Part shown: positions 25,196-33,724 of the stretch, one piece after another
Layout: each line of letters begins with the position of its first letter
How positions within the stretch are numbered: position 1 is the stretch's first letter
Assembly (NCBI GenBank): GCA_963770155.1
Contig: CAVYOE010000001.1
Coordinates: 1,426,001 to 1,490,000, forward strand
Source of the DNA: CAVYOE01 sp963770155
Lineage (GTDB): Bacteria > Actinomycetota > Thermoleophilia > Solirubrobacterales > 70-9
DNA length: 64,000 bases
Direction of reading: 5' to 3'
Made by a program: the position numbers and the translations under genes
Notes under the pieces: generated by a model
Told to the model about the DNA's origin: nothing
Seen by the model: only the letters and a program-made list of their open reading frames with translations
Database searches by the model: none

Positions 25196-26260
25196 GTGCG
25201 CGAGCTGTGGCTGTTCGACGATGCTCACGTCCTCGGGGGCGCGGAGCTGATGGGCCTGCGGCTGGCGCGGTACCTTCGCGACGAGCGCCCGGATCTCGAG
25301 CCACGCCTGGTCTGCCCCCCGCAGAGCGAGCTCGCCGCGCGGGCCCAGGCGGCCGACGTCCCCTTGGTCCCGGCGAAGTTTCCGGAGCTGAACCCGCGAG
25401 GGCTGCCGAGCTGGCCGGGAGCGATCGCGGGCTTTCGCTCGCTGTTGCTGAAAGCGGGCCCGGAGGCAATCGCGGTCGCCTCGACCGCCCGGGCCCAGGC
25501 CTACATCACGGCCGCACTTCCGTTTGTCCGCCGCGCCAGCCGGCCGCCGGTCGTCCACCTGGTGGTGGAGCAACAGACGCTCGAGCGTGCGTCGGGCCGC
25601 TGGGCCTACCGCAACGTCGGCTCGATCGTGGCCCTCGGAGATAACGTCGCCACGGTTTGCCGTCAGCTTTTCCCCGGTGCCCCTATCTTCAAAGCGAACA
25701 ACTTCTTCCTCGCGGCCGACGGGCTCGGCGACCTGCGCCCGAAGGTGCCGGACGGCAAGCCGTCGCTGCTGGCACTGGGCCGGATCTCCCCGGAGAAGGG
25801 CCTGATCGAGCTGGTCGATGACCTGGCGGCGATCCCGGAGAGCTGGGAGCAAATGGTGATCGCCGGAGGGGTCCACGACCATGCCTACGCCGACCAGCTC
25901 GAGCAGCGGATCGAGTCGCTCGGCCTTGCCGACCGGATCACGCTCCCCGGGTTCGTCGAGAACATCGCCGAGCTGCTCGCCGCTGCCGACGCCGTCGTGG
26001 TGCCCTCGACCGGGACCGAAGGGCAGCCGGGTGTGATCATCGAAGCGCTCGCCGCCGGCGTGCCTGCGATTGTCCGCTCGCCGGTCTGGTCGCCGGACTT
26101 CGATGGGCTTCCGGTGCTTCGCTTCGACGATGCCGCGGGCCTCCAGGCACGTCTCGAGCAGCTACCCCTCGGTCCGGCGCCCCGGGACGAGGTGCGCCGC
26201 CGCTTCGGTCCCGAGCAGCTCTTGGACGCGATCATCGCTGCCGCCGAGGCCCAGAAGTGA
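25196..26260 (+). CDS. GT4-family glycosyltransferase
   Basis: This 354-residue GT-B enzyme has an N-terminal acceptor domain (DDAHVLGGAELMGLRLARYL) and a C-terminal donor domain with LLALGRISPEKGLIELVDDL and the GT4 Ex7E element TEGQPGVIIEALAAG. It is predicted to use an NDP-sugar with retention of configuration. GTG 25196 is preceded by TAGCAT at 25184-25189. The stop overlaps the next start (GTGA), so two GT4 genes are coupled. The acceptor cannot be predicted. Motif WSPDFDGLPVLRF near the C-terminus is unusual and may be specific to this group. Confidence 0.85.
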   Translation: MRELWLFDDAHVLGGAELMGLRLARYLRDERPDLEPRLVCPPQSELAARAQAADVPLVPAKFPELNPRGLPSWPGAIAGFRSLLLKAGPEAIAVASTARAQAYITAALPFVRRASRPPVVHLVVEQQTLERASGRWAYRNVGSIVALGDNVATVCRQLFPGAPIFKANNFFLAADGLGDLRPKVPDGKPSLLALGRISPEKGLIELVDDLAAIPESWEQMVIAGGVHDHAYADQLEQRIESLGLADRITLPGFVENIAELLAAADAVVVPSTGTEGQPGVIIEALAAGVPAIVRSPVWSPDFDGLPVLRFDDAAGLQARLEQLPLGPAPRDEVRRRFGPEQLLDAIIAAAEAQK

Positions 26261-27390
26261 GCGAGCTCAGGCGGATCGGCCTCAACCTTCTCTTCCTGGT
26301 CCCGGGCGAGACGGGCGGCAGCGAGGTCTACATCCGCAACCTGATCCCCCGACTGGCCGAGCAGCGCCCCGAGCTCGAGCTGCTCGCCTTTGTCAACCGG
26401 GAGGGCCGGGAGCTGGACCTGGGCGGGATCGAGGTGATCCCTCACGACGTCAGCGGCCGCAGCCGCGCTCGCCGGGCCCTCGCCGAGCAACGGCCGCTGC
26501 GGAAGCTGATTGCCGAGCACGACGTCGACCTCGTCCACAGCCCGGGGACGCCCTCCGTGCCAGGGCGGCTACCGGTCCCGAGCGTGGTCACGATCCACGA
26601 CCTGATCTGGGCCCACCATCCCGAAGACCGGTCGTTCGTGATGAACCTCGGGATAAGGACCCTGGTCGCTCGCTCGGCCCGGAAGGCCGACCGGATCATC
26701 ACCGACTCACAGGCCTCCGCCACCGACCTGGTCGAGATGCTCGATGTGGCCCGCGAGAAGATCGATGTCGTTCCCCTCGGGGGCAAACCCCCAGGGCCTG
26801 GCACCGATGAGACCGAGCTGCGCGGGCGCCTGGGTCTGGGGGACTCCCCGTTGGTGCTCTCGGTCTCCGCACGCCTCCCGCACAAGAACCTGTCGCGCCT
26901 GATGGCCGCGTTCGCATCACTGCAACAGGAGCCGCTGCCGCTCCTCGTCCTGCCCGGCTACGACACGGGGTTCGAGAGCGGGCTCGAGGCCGAGACCGCA
27001 CGACTCGGGATCGCCGATCGCGTTCGATTTCTGGGCTGGGTCAGCGACGAGGATCTCGAGGGCCTCTACGCGGCGGCAAGCTGCTTCGCCTATCCCTCGA
27101 TCACCGAGGGGTTCGGCATGCCGGTCCTCGAAGCACTGGAGCGCGGCGTCCCGGTCGCCTGCTCCAGCACATCCGCGCTGCCGGAGGTGGCCGGCGACGC
27201 TGCCCGGTACTTCGATCCGTTGCAGACCGATGAGATCGCCGCCGCCCTTCGAGAGCTGCTCGAGCGAGAGGGCTTGCGGGAGGAACTTGCGAAGGCGGGG
27301 CCGGAGCGGGCCAGAACCTTCAGCTGGCAGCGGACGGCGACGGGAACGCTGGAGAGCTACGAGCGCGCCTGGGCCGACAGGTCCGCGTAA
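26257..27390 (+). CDS. GT4-family glycosyltransferase
   Basis: This 377-residue GT-B glycosyltransferase has LNLLFLVPGETGGSEVYIRNL at the N-terminus (a GGxE phosphate-binding loop), SVVTIHDLIWAHHPED in the acceptor domain, and SVSARLPHKNLSRLMAAF followed by SITEGFGMPVLEALERG in the donor domain, where the Ex7E pair is intact. Such proteins transfer mannose, rhamnose or similar sugars in surface glycan synthesis. GTG 26257 overlaps the previous stop by 4 bp. Its 3' end overlaps the convergent GT4 gene (27357-28517) by 34 bp, so both genes share coding sequence in opposite directions at their tails. Confidence 0.87.
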   Translation: MSELRRIGLNLLFLVPGETGGSEVYIRNLIPRLAEQRPELELLAFVNREGRELDLGGIEVIPHDVSGRSRARRALAEQRPLRKLIAEHDVDLVHSPGTPSVPGRLPVPSVVTIHDLIWAHHPEDRSFVMNLGIRTLVARSARKADRIITDSQASATDLVEMLDVAREKIDVVPLGGKPPGPGTDETELRGRLGLGDSPLVLSVSARLPHKNLSRLMAAFASLQQEPLPLLVLPGYDTGFESGLEAETARLGIADRVRFLGWVSDEDLEGLYAAASCFAYPSITEGFGMPVLEALERGVPVACSSTSALPEVAGDAARYFDPLQTDEIAAALRELLEREGLREELAKAGPERARTFSWQRTATGTLESYERAWADRSA

Positions 27391-28517
27391 ACCGCCTCGA
27401 CCTGGCCGAGTGAGGCATCGACCGAGATCGAATCGGCGGTTCTTGCGAACCAATCGCTGGTGCGGCGGCGCCAGCTTTCCGGGTCGGAGGCGATCTCGCG
27501 AATCGCCCCAGCGAGCTCCTCGGCTTCGTCCGAAGAGGCCACGATGCCGTTCTCTCCGGGTTCGATCAGCTCGACCGCCGAGTTGTCGGGCGCAGCGGTG
27601 ACGACGGTCGGGGTGCCAACGGAGGCCGCCTCGATCACGACCGCGCCGTAGCCCTCTCGCTCCGACGGCAGCAGCAGACAGAGCGAGCTGCGCATCTCCG
27701 CCTCGAGTAGCTCCCGGGGGACAAACCCGGGGCACTCGACCACGCCTTCGAGGCCGAGTGAGCGAACCGACTCCCGGACCGCCTCGAGCTCCGGTCCGTC
27801 GCCGAGGATCAGCCCGGTCAGCGAGTCATCCTGTTCTCTGGCGAGCGCGATCGCCGGCGGGATCGAGGCCGCCCGCTTTTCGCGGATCAGCCGCCCCGCG
27901 AACAGAACCTGGCGCTTGACCGCCGCGGGGGCGTCAGCACCGTCGCTCCCCCACCAGAGGCCGGGGAGCAGCGTCGGCTCCACCGGGATCCCTTCCTGGC
28001 GCAGCCGCTCCCCGTGCAGGCGAGAGAAGGCAAACGCGTTGCGGCTCAGCCGGACGCTCAGCCGCTGGACGAGCTCCCCGATCTTGCCCGCCACGCCCAG
28101 ATACTCGCGCCAGTACTCGGCAGTCCAGACCTCGAACCAGTCGACGACGACGCGCGGCCCGCCGAAGGCGCATGCCGCCCGTGCCGCGATCAGTGAGAAG
28201 TAGGGGAACGCGCAGGTGTGGACGACGTCGTAGCGCCTGCGATTGCGGAGCAGGTGCCAGAAGACCCCCCAGCCGAATCGCAGCGGCACCCCGATCTTGC
28301 GCCTTCCGGAGGCGGTGTAGAGCTCGCGGCCGCCGGAGACGACGGCCACGTCCACGCCGGTAGGCGCGTCGGGCTCCTCCCCGCGGTCCCACTGGCGCCG
28401 GGTCACGTAGGTGACCTCGTGGGTCCGCGCGAGGCGGGCGGAGAGCTCGCGGTACCAGCGCTCGGCGCCCCCGACCGTGTGGGGAAATAGGCAGTCGTAG
28501 ACGACCGCGATCTTCAT
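27357..28517 (-). CDS. GT4-family glycosyltransferase
   Basis: This 386-residue GT-B enzyme begins MKIAVVYDCLFPHTVGGAER. It contains VLFAGRLIREKRAASIPPAI at the domain hinge and SEREGYGAVVIEAASVG as the GT4 Ex7E element. The region VVVDWFEVWTAEYWREYLG in the acceptor domain is characteristic of a glycosyltransferase subgroup common in actinobacterial exopolysaccharide loci. ATG 28517 lies 10 bp downstream of the GDP-mannose dehydratase stop; a longer open frame upstream lacks conservation. It is the last gene of a three-gene minus-strand unit (dehydrogenase, dehydratase, transferase) and may use a GDP-sugar made by its neighbour. Confidence 0.86.
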   Translation of the reverse strand: MKIAVVYDCLFPHTVGGAERWYRELSARLARTHEVTYVTRRQWDRGEEPDAPTGVDVAVVSGGRELYTASGRRKIGVPLRFGWGVFWHLLRNRRRYDVVHTCAFPYFSLIAARAACAFGGPRVVVDWFEVWTAEYWREYLGVAGKIGELVQRLSVRLSRNAFAFSRLHGERLRQEGIPVEPTLLPGLWWGSDGADAPAAVKRQVLFAGRLIREKRAASIPPAIALAREQDDSLTGLILGDGPELEAVRESVRSLGLEGVVECPGFVPRELLEAEMRSSLCLLLPSEREGYGAVVIEAASVGTPTVVTAAPDNSAVELIEPGENGIVASSDEAEELAGAIREIASDPESWRRRTSDWFARTADSISVDASLGQVEAVYADLSAQARS

Positions 28518-28527
28518 TGCGGAGGAC

Positions 28528-29547
28528 TCAGGTGCCCTCGTGGCTGGAGCGCGCCACCCTGCCGGCCATCTGCGCCTCGAGCGCCTCGGCATCGGCATCG
28601 ACCATCAGCTCGATCAGCTCCTTGAAGCGGACCTTCGGCTCCCAGCCAAGCTTCTCCTTCGCCTTTGACGCATCACCCAGCAGCTCGTCGACCTCCGAGG
28701 GCCGGTAGTAGTTCGGGTCGATCTCGACGTACTCGTCGGGATCGAGGTCGACGTGGGCGAAGGCGACATCGACCGCCTCCCGAACGCTGTGGGTCTCCCC
28801 GGTCGCGACCACGTAGTCGTCGGGCTCGTCGGTCTGAAGCATCATCCACATCGCCTCGACGTAGTCGGGGGCGTAGCCCCAGTCGCGCTTGGCGTCGAGG
28901 TTGCCGAGGTAGAGCTTCTCCTGGAGGCCTGCCTTGATCCGCGCGACGGCGCGGGTGATCTTGCGGGTGACGAAGGTCTCGCCCCGGCGCGGCGACTCGT
29001 GGTTGAAGAGGATGCCGTTGGTGGCGAACATGCCGTAGGCCTCGCGGTAGTTGACGGTCGCCCAGTAGGCCGCGACCTTGGCAACGCCGTAGGGGCTGCG
29101 GGGATGGAAGGGCGTGTCCTCGTTCTGCGGCGGCGGCGCCGCGCCGAACATCTCGGACGAGGAAGCCTGGTAGAAGCGCGTCTTCACGTCCGACTCGCGG
29201 ATCGCCTCCAACAGCCGCAGTGTGCCCGAGCCGGTGATGTCGAAGGTGTACTCGGGGATCTCGAACGAGACCCGCACGTGGCTCTGGGCGCCGAGGTGGT
29301 AGATCTCGTCGGGCTGCAGCTCCTGCAGCAGCTTCGCCAGCGCCACCGCGTCGGAGAGATCGCCGTAGTGGTTGAAGAGCTTGACGCCCTTCTCGTGAGG
29401 GTCGTGGTAGAGGTGGTCGAGCCGCTCGGTGTTGAAGCTCGACGAGCGCCGGATGATGCCGTGGACCTCGTAGCCCTTGTCGAGCAGGAGCTCGGCCAGG
29501 TAGGAGCCGTCCTGCCCGGTGATCCCCGTGATCAGCGCCTTCTTCAT
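28528..29547 (-). CDS. gmd: GDP-mannose 4,6-dehydratase
   Basis: This 339-residue extended SDR matches GMD over its full length. The N-terminus [16 protein letters not shown] gives the GxxGxxG NADP loop, and [17 protein letters not shown] is the GMD-specific cofactor/oligomer segment. ASSSEMFG and [11 protein letters not shown] supply the catalytic Thr/Ser, Tyr and Lys. [12 protein letters not shown] followed by [10 protein letters not shown] is the substrate-binding signature. It converts GDP-mannose to GDP-4-keto-6-deoxymannose, precursor of GDP-rhamnose, GDP-fucose or GDP-perosamine. It lies 5 bp downstream of the nucleotide-sugar dehydrogenase gene. A related enzyme is divergently encoded at 30897-31895. 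Confidence 0.93.
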   Translation of the reverse strand: MKKALITGITGQDGSYLAELLLDKGYEVHGIIRRSSSFNTERLDHLYHDPHEKGVKLFNHYGDLSDAVALAKLLQELQPDEIYHLGAQSHVRVSFEIPEYTFDITGSGTLRLLEAIRESDVKTRFYQASSSEMFGAAPPPQNEDTPFHPRSPYGVAKVAAYWATVNYREAYGMFATNGILFNHESPRRGETFVTRKITRAVARIKAGLQEKLYLGNLDAKRDWGYAPDYVEAMWMMLQTDEPDDYVVATGETHSVREAVDVAFAHVDLDPDEYVEIDPNYYRPSEVDELLGDASKAKEKLGWEPKVRFKELIELMVDADAEALEAQMAGRVARSSHEGT

Positions 29548-29552
29548 CGGAC

Positions 29553-30812
29553 TCAGAGGAGCACGACGTTGTCGGCCGCCGGCAGCTCGAGCTTGCGGGT
29601 GACCCCGCGGAAGTCGAGCACCAGGGGCGCCTCGCGGATCACCCGCGCGTAATCGATCTCGGGGTGCGCGGTGACGATGCAGGCGATGTCGCAGCTCGCC
29701 AGCTCCTCGTCGAGGTCCGAAGATCGCAGCCCCTGTTCGGGGAGCTCGTCGATGTGGGGATCGTGGAAGGAGACCTCGGCGCCGAGCTTGCGCAGGAGAT
29801 CGATGATCTTCAGCGCCGGCGACTCGCGGATGTCACCGACCCCTGCCTTGTAGGAGACGCCGAGCAGCAGCACGTTGGCGCGCTTGGTCGGCTTGCCCGC
29901 GTCGTTCAGCGTCCGCTCGATCTTCTCGACCGCGAACCGCGGCTGGTTCTGGTTCACCTTCCCGGCGAGCTCGATGAACTCGGTGTGGAAGTCGTGCTCG
30001 CGGGCCTTGTAGGTGAGGTAGAAGGGGTCGATCGGCAGGCAGTGGCCGCCCATGCCGGGCCCGGGGTCGAAGCGCATGAACCCGAACGGCTTGGTCGCCG
30101 CGGCGTCGATCACCTCCCAGACGTCGATCCCCATCCGCTCGCACAGCATCGCCAGTTCGTTGACGAGCGCGATGTTGACCGAGCGGAAGATGTTCTCGAG
30201 CAGCTTCGAGAGCTCCGCCGACTCCGGGGCGGAGACCTTGACGATCTCGTCGCAGATCAGGCCGTAGAGCTCGGCGGCGCGCTCGGTGCAGGCTTCGGTG
30301 AGCCCGCCGACGATCTTCGGGGTGGTGCGGATCGTGTAGTCGGTGCGGCCCGGGTCGATCCGCTCCGGCGAGAAGGCGAGGTGGAAGTCACGCCCGGCGG
30401 CGAGGCCGGACTCCTCGAGCACCGGCTGCAGCCGCTCGCGTGTCGTCCCGGGATAGGTGGTGGACTCGAGCACGACCAGCTGTCCCTTGCGCAGCACCGC
30501 CGAGAGGGACTTACCGGCGTCGATCAGGTAGGTGAGGTCGGGCTCGCGCGAACGGGTGAGCGGCGTCGGCACGCAGATCAGCACCGCGTCGCAGGGGCTG
30601 AGCTCGGCGTAGGAAGTAGTGGTTTCAAAGCGCCCGTCAAGAGCGCGCAGCCGCTTAGGGGACACGTCCTCGACGTGACTCTCACCGCGGGCGAGCGCCT
30701 CGACCTTGCGCGAATCCGTATCGAGGCCGATCACCTCGTGCCCGGCCTCGGCGAACGCGACGCCGAGCGGCAGGCCCACGTAGCCGAGGCCGATGATTCC
30801 GACCTTCGTCAT
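29553..30812 (-). CDS. Nucleotide-sugar dehydrogenase (UDP-GlcNAc/ManNAc 6-dehydrogenase type)
   Basis: This 419-residue protein has the three UDPG_MGDP_dh domains. [20 protein letters not shown] binds [14 protein letters not shown] and [14 protein letters not shown] mark the middle, and the catalytic cysteine is in [18 protein letters not shown], preceded by [18 protein letters not shown]. The HCLPIDP form of the active site is typical of WbpA/TviB/WecC-like enzymes, which oxidise UDP-GlcNAc or UDP-ManNAc to uronic acids, more than of UDP-glucose dehydrogenase. ATG 30812 has TAGACT 9 bp upstream. It heads a three-gene minus-strand unit and should supply an acidic amino-sugar nucleotide for the glycan. 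Confidence 0.9.
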   Translation of the reverse strand: MTKVGIIGLGYVGLPLGVAFAEAGHEVIGLDTDSRKVEALARGESHVEDVSPKRLRALDGRFETTTSYAELSPCDAVLICVPTPLTRSREPDLTYLIDAGKSLSAVLRKGQLVVLESTTYPGTTRERLQPVLEESGLAAGRDFHLAFSPERIDPGRTDYTIRTTPKIVGGLTEACTERAAELYGLICDEIVKVSAPESAELSKLLENIFRSVNIALVNELAMLCERMGIDVWEVIDAAATKPFGFMRFDPGPGMGGHCLPIDPFYLTYKAREHDFHTEFIELAGKVNQNQPRFAVEKIERTLNDAGKPTKRANVLLLGVSYKAGVGDIRESPALKIIDLLRKLGAEVSFHDPHIDELPEQGLRSSDLDEELASCDIACIVTAHPEIDYARVIREAPLVLDFRGVTRKLELPAADNVVLL

Positions 30813-30821
30813 AGCGGGGGG

Positions 30822-30827
30822 AGTCTA
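30822..30827 (-). promoter_or_regulatory. Putative -10 element for nucleotide-sugar dehydrogenase gene
   Basis: On the minus strand the hexamer is TAGACT, 9 bp before ATG 30812. It is divergent from TACCCT at 30885-30890. Confidence 0.38.
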
Positions 30828-30884
30828 GGGAGGCCGACGCGTGAGGGTGCAGGCGAGAATCCGGCGGCAGGCGACCCCCTCGCG

Positions 30885-30890
30885 TACCCT
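30885..30890 (+). promoter_or_regulatory. Putative -10 element for GMD-like gene (leaderless)
   Basis: TACCCT ends 6 bp before GTG 30897 and supports that start over the much longer open frame that extends upstream across the antisense strand. Confidence 0.48.
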
Positions 30891-30896
30891 TGCGCC

Positions 30897-31895
30897 GTGA
30901 CTACGGGCGACACCCCACGCCGGGCGCTGATCACCGGCATCGCCGGGCAGATCGGCTCCTATCTCGCCGAGCTCCTGGTCGAGCGCGACTACGAGGTGAC
31001 CGGGATCGTGCGCGGCTCCGCCGAGGATCCGTACGAGAACCTGGCCTCCGTCCGGGACAAGATCACCCTGGTTCAGGGAGACCTGCTCGACCAGACGACG
31101 CTCCTGGACGCGGTCCACGATTCCCAGCCGCACGAGCTCTACAACCTGGCCGGGACCTCGTTCGTCCCCGCCTCCTGGAGGCAGCCGGTGATGACGGCGC
31201 AGTTCACCGCGGTCGGGGTGACTTCGATGCTCGAGGCATGCCGCGCGGTGGACCCGAACCTGCGCATCTTCCAGGCCTCCTCCAGCGAGATCTTCGGCGC
31301 CACCACCGAGAGCCCGCAGCGGGAGAACACCCCCTTCCACCCCCACACCCCATACGGCGTCGCCAAGCTCTACGCGCACCTCATGGTGGCGAGCTACCGC
31401 GAGCGCTACGGCATGTTCGCCTGCTCGGGGATCCTGTTCAACAACGAGTCGCCGCGGCGCTCGCCGGACTTCCTCCCGCGCAAGGTGACGCGAGGGGCGG
31501 CCGCGATCAAGCTCGGACTGGAGAGCGAGCTGCGGCTCGGCAACCTCGACGCGACCCGCGACTGGAGCTATGCCGGCGACACTGTCGAGGCGATCTGGCG
31601 CAGCCTGCAGGCGGACGAGCCCGACGACTACGTGATCTCGAGCGGGGTCTCGCGGTCGGTCGAGGAACTGGTCTCAACCGCTTTCGGCCACGCCGGGCTG
31701 GATCCCAAGCAGCATGTGGTCGTCGACGAGCGGTTCGTCCGCGCCGCCGATCCAGTGCCGCTCGTCGGCGATCCATCGAAGGCGAAGGCGAAGCTCGACT
31801 GGGAGACCACCACCGGCTTCGACGAGATGCTCGGAAAAATGGTCGAGCACGACCTGGCCGAGCTGAGCGGCGACCTCACTCCGATCGAGCGATAG
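30897..31895 (+). CDS. GDP-mannose 4,6-dehydratase-like SDR
   Basis: This 332-residue extended SDR resembles GMD but is distinct from the copy at 28528-29547. It has ALITGIAGQIGSYLAE for NADP, ASSSEIFG and PYGVAKLYAH for catalysis, and ILFNNESPRRS followed by FLPRKVTRGA and DATRDWSYAGDTVEAIW, all GMD-like. The GMD cofactor segment with RRSSSFNT is replaced by VRGSAEDPYENLASV, so oligomerisation or cofactor contact may differ. It may be a second 4,6-dehydratase with another substrate or a GDP-4-keto-6-deoxymannose reductase (Rmd), which is the natural partner of GMD. GTG 30897 is chosen by TACCCT upstream. The GT2 gene follows after 15 bp. Confidence 0.8.
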   Translation: MTTGDTPRRALITGIAGQIGSYLAELLVERDYEVTGIVRGSAEDPYENLASVRDKITLVQGDLLDQTTLLDAVHDSQPHELYNLAGTSFVPASWRQPVMTAQFTAVGVTSMLEACRAVDPNLRIFQASSSEIFGATTESPQRENTPFHPHTPYGVAKLYAHLMVASYRERYGMFACSGILFNNESPRRSPDFLPRKVTRGAAAIKLGLESELRLGNLDATRDWSYAGDTVEAIWRSLQADEPDDYVISSGVSRSVEELVSTAFGHAGLDPKQHVVVDERFVRAADPVPLVGDPSKAKAKLDWETTTGFDEMLGKMVEHDLAELSGDLTPIER

Positions 31896-31910
31896 AAACC
31901 GGTCCCCCCG

Positions 31911-32720
31911 ATGGCCGGAAACGACGACGTCACGGTCCTGATCCCGTGCTTCAACCACGGCCGCTTCCTGGGTGAGGCCGTGCTCAGCGCCCTGCGGCAG
32001 GAGGGCGGCCCGCCTCGCGTGCTCGTGGTCGACGACGGCTCCAACGACGAGGAGACCGCCGCCGCGATCGAGGCGCTACCCGAAGAGGTCGGGTCGCTCT
32101 GGCAGGCGAACGCGGGGCACAGCGCCGCCCGCAACGCGGGCGCCGAGCGGGTGACCACCCCCCTCCTGCTCATGTTGGATGCCGACGACCGCCTCCCCGC
32201 TGACGCGATCGCCACCATGCGCGAGCCGCTCGACGCGGACCCCGGCCTTGGCTATGCCTACGGAATCATGCGCTTCTTCGGCGCCTGGACCAAGGAGATC
32301 CGCCTCCCTCCCTTCGACCCTTACCGTCTCCTTTACCGCCCCATCGTCGGCTGGCTCGGGATGATCAGGACCGAGGTGTTCCGGCGGACCGGTGGCTTCG
32401 ACCCGGGCTTTCCCGGCCACGAAGACTGGGACTGGACCCTGACCGCTCTGGAGAAGGGCATCCGCGGGCGCCAGGTGCCCAAGGTCGTGCTCAACTACCG
32501 AAAGCACGAGCGCTCGATGGTCGAGGAGCACCGGCGCGAGTGGCAGCAGATCTACGGCCGGCTCCGCGAGAAGCACGCGACCCTGTTTGAGCGAGCCGAC
32601 GAGTTCGCCCGAGAATCCGACCTCGGCCCCGCCGGGCGGCTCTTCTACCGGACCTATTGGGCCCGGCGCCCGCTCCCGGCCCGGTTCGAGCGCCAGCTCT
32701 ACGGGTTGATGTTCAGATGA
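31911..32720 (+). CDS. GT2-family glycosyltransferase
   Basis: This 269-residue GT-A enzyme begins with DDVTVLIPCFNHGRFLGEAV. VLVVDDGSNDEET binds the nucleotide, LLMLDADDRLPADAI contains the metal-binding DxD, and GFPGHEDWDWTLTALEKG carries the catalytic ED motif. There is no membrane segment. ATG 31911 lies 15 bp after the GMD-like stop, and the stop overlaps the next ATG (ATGA). This suggests the sugar made by the dehydratase is transferred by this enzyme. Donor identity is inferred only from neighbours. Confidence 0.86.
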   Translation: MAGNDDVTVLIPCFNHGRFLGEAVLSALRQEGGPPRVLVVDDGSNDEETAAAIEALPEEVGSLWQANAGHSAARNAGAERVTTPLLLMLDADDRLPADAIATMREPLDADPGLGYAYGIMRFFGAWTKEIRLPPFDPYRLLYRPIVGWLGMIRTEVFRRTGGFDPGFPGHEDWDWTLTALEKGIRGRQVPKVVLNYRKHERSMVEEHRREWQQIYGRLREKHATLFERADEFARESDLGPAGRLFYRTYWARRPLPARFERQLYGLMFR

Positions 32721-33724
32721 CCGAGCGCCCAGCGCGCCTGGAGCGCGCCGGCGATCTCGCCAGCCGCGCCGCCTCGCTCCAGCCCGGCGATCCCCTGGTC
32801 CGCCGCGGCCTCCACTTCGCGATTGCGCTGGTGGTGGTGCTCGGGATCGCGCTGGCGGTCACCGCCAGCCTCAGCGAGCTCCCCGAAGTCGACTGGCGCT
32901 GGCGGCCGGCCTCCCTCCTGCTCGGCATCGCTTTGGTCGCCGCCTTCCTCCTCTGCAACGCGGAGCTGTGGCGGCGGCTGCTTGCGTCGCTCGGCCCCGG
33001 CCTGGCGCCTCTCCCCTCCACCGCGATCTGGTTCGCCTCAGGCCTCGGGCGCCTGGTCCCGACCAGCCTCCTGGTCCCGATGATCCGGATGGCGATGGCC
33101 GAGCGCGAAGGGATCCGCAAAGGGATCACCCTGGTCAGCGTCGTCTACGAGATCGCGCTCTCGCTCACTGGCGGCCTGATCGTCGCCGCCTATTTCATCG
33201 TCGACCTCCCCGACCTCCAGGACGATCCCGTGCGCTTTGCCGTGATCGCAATCCCGATCGCCGCGATCGTCTGCCTGCACCCGCGCATCTTCCACCGGCT
33301 CACCGACTCCGCGCTCGAGCGCTTCGGCCGCGACCCGCTGCCGATCTCGCTCGGTGCGGGCCGGCTGCTCCAGTTCACCGCGCTCTACGCCGGCGTCTAC
33401 CTGATCGCCGGCCTCAGCACCTACTTCCTCGCCCAGCTCTTCTATCCGGTCGGCGCCGACGACCTGATCACGGTGATCGGCGCCTTCGCGGTCGGGACCA
33501 CGCTTGGAATCGTCGCCTTCGTTCTTCCCGGCGGGCTGGTCGCCCGAGAGGCGGGCCTCGCGGTCGCGCTGCAGCCGATCATGCCGCTCGAGCCGGCGAT
33601 CGCAATCGCGGTCGCCTCCCGTATCTGCCAGATCGCGGTCGAGGTCCTCGCCGCCACGGTCACCCAGGTGGCGGTGCGGCGCGGCGGCTACTCCGAGCTC
33701 GACACCTCGACCTCGGCGACCTGA
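32717..33724 (+). CDS. UPF0104 / lysylphosphatidylglycerol-synthase-type transmembrane protein
   Basis: This 335-residue protein has seven to eight membrane segments, including FAIALVVVLGIALAVTASL, LLLGIALVAAFLLCNAEL and GAFAVGTTLGIVAFVLPGG. The central GRLVPTSLLVPMIRMAMAE and the GIVAFVLPGGLVAREAGL motif match the LPG_synthase_TM (AglD2-like, UPF0104) family. Members of this family in glycan loci are thought to move or flip lipid-linked sugars, although functions are mostly unproven. ATG 32717 overlaps the GT2 stop by 4 bp. Its last 37 bp overlap the convergent gene 33688-35337. No MprF-type catalytic domain is attached. Confidence 0.8.
   Translation: MTERPARLERAGDLASRAASLQPGDPLVRRGLHFAIALVVVLGIALAVTASLSELPEVDWRWRPASLLLGIALVAAFLLCNAELWRRLLASLGPGLAPLPSTAIWFASGLGRLVPTSLLVPMIRMAMAEREGIRKGITLVSVVYEIALSLTGGLIVAAYFIVDLPDLQDDPVRFAVIAIPIAAIVCLHPRIFHRLTDSALERFGRDPLPISLGAGRLLQFTALYAGVYLIAGLSTYFLAQLFYPVGADDLITVIGAFAVGTTLGIVAFVLPGGLVAREAGLAVALQPIMPLEPAIAIAVASRICQIAVEVLAATVTQVAVRRGGYSELDTSTSAT

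Noticed and set aside
29664..30896. Long open frame continuing upstream of the GMD-like gene on the plus strand
   Set aside because: It is antisense to the clear nucleotide-sugar dehydrogenase, and its translation has no domain motifs. The GMD-like N-terminus begins at GTG 30897, behind a -10 element.
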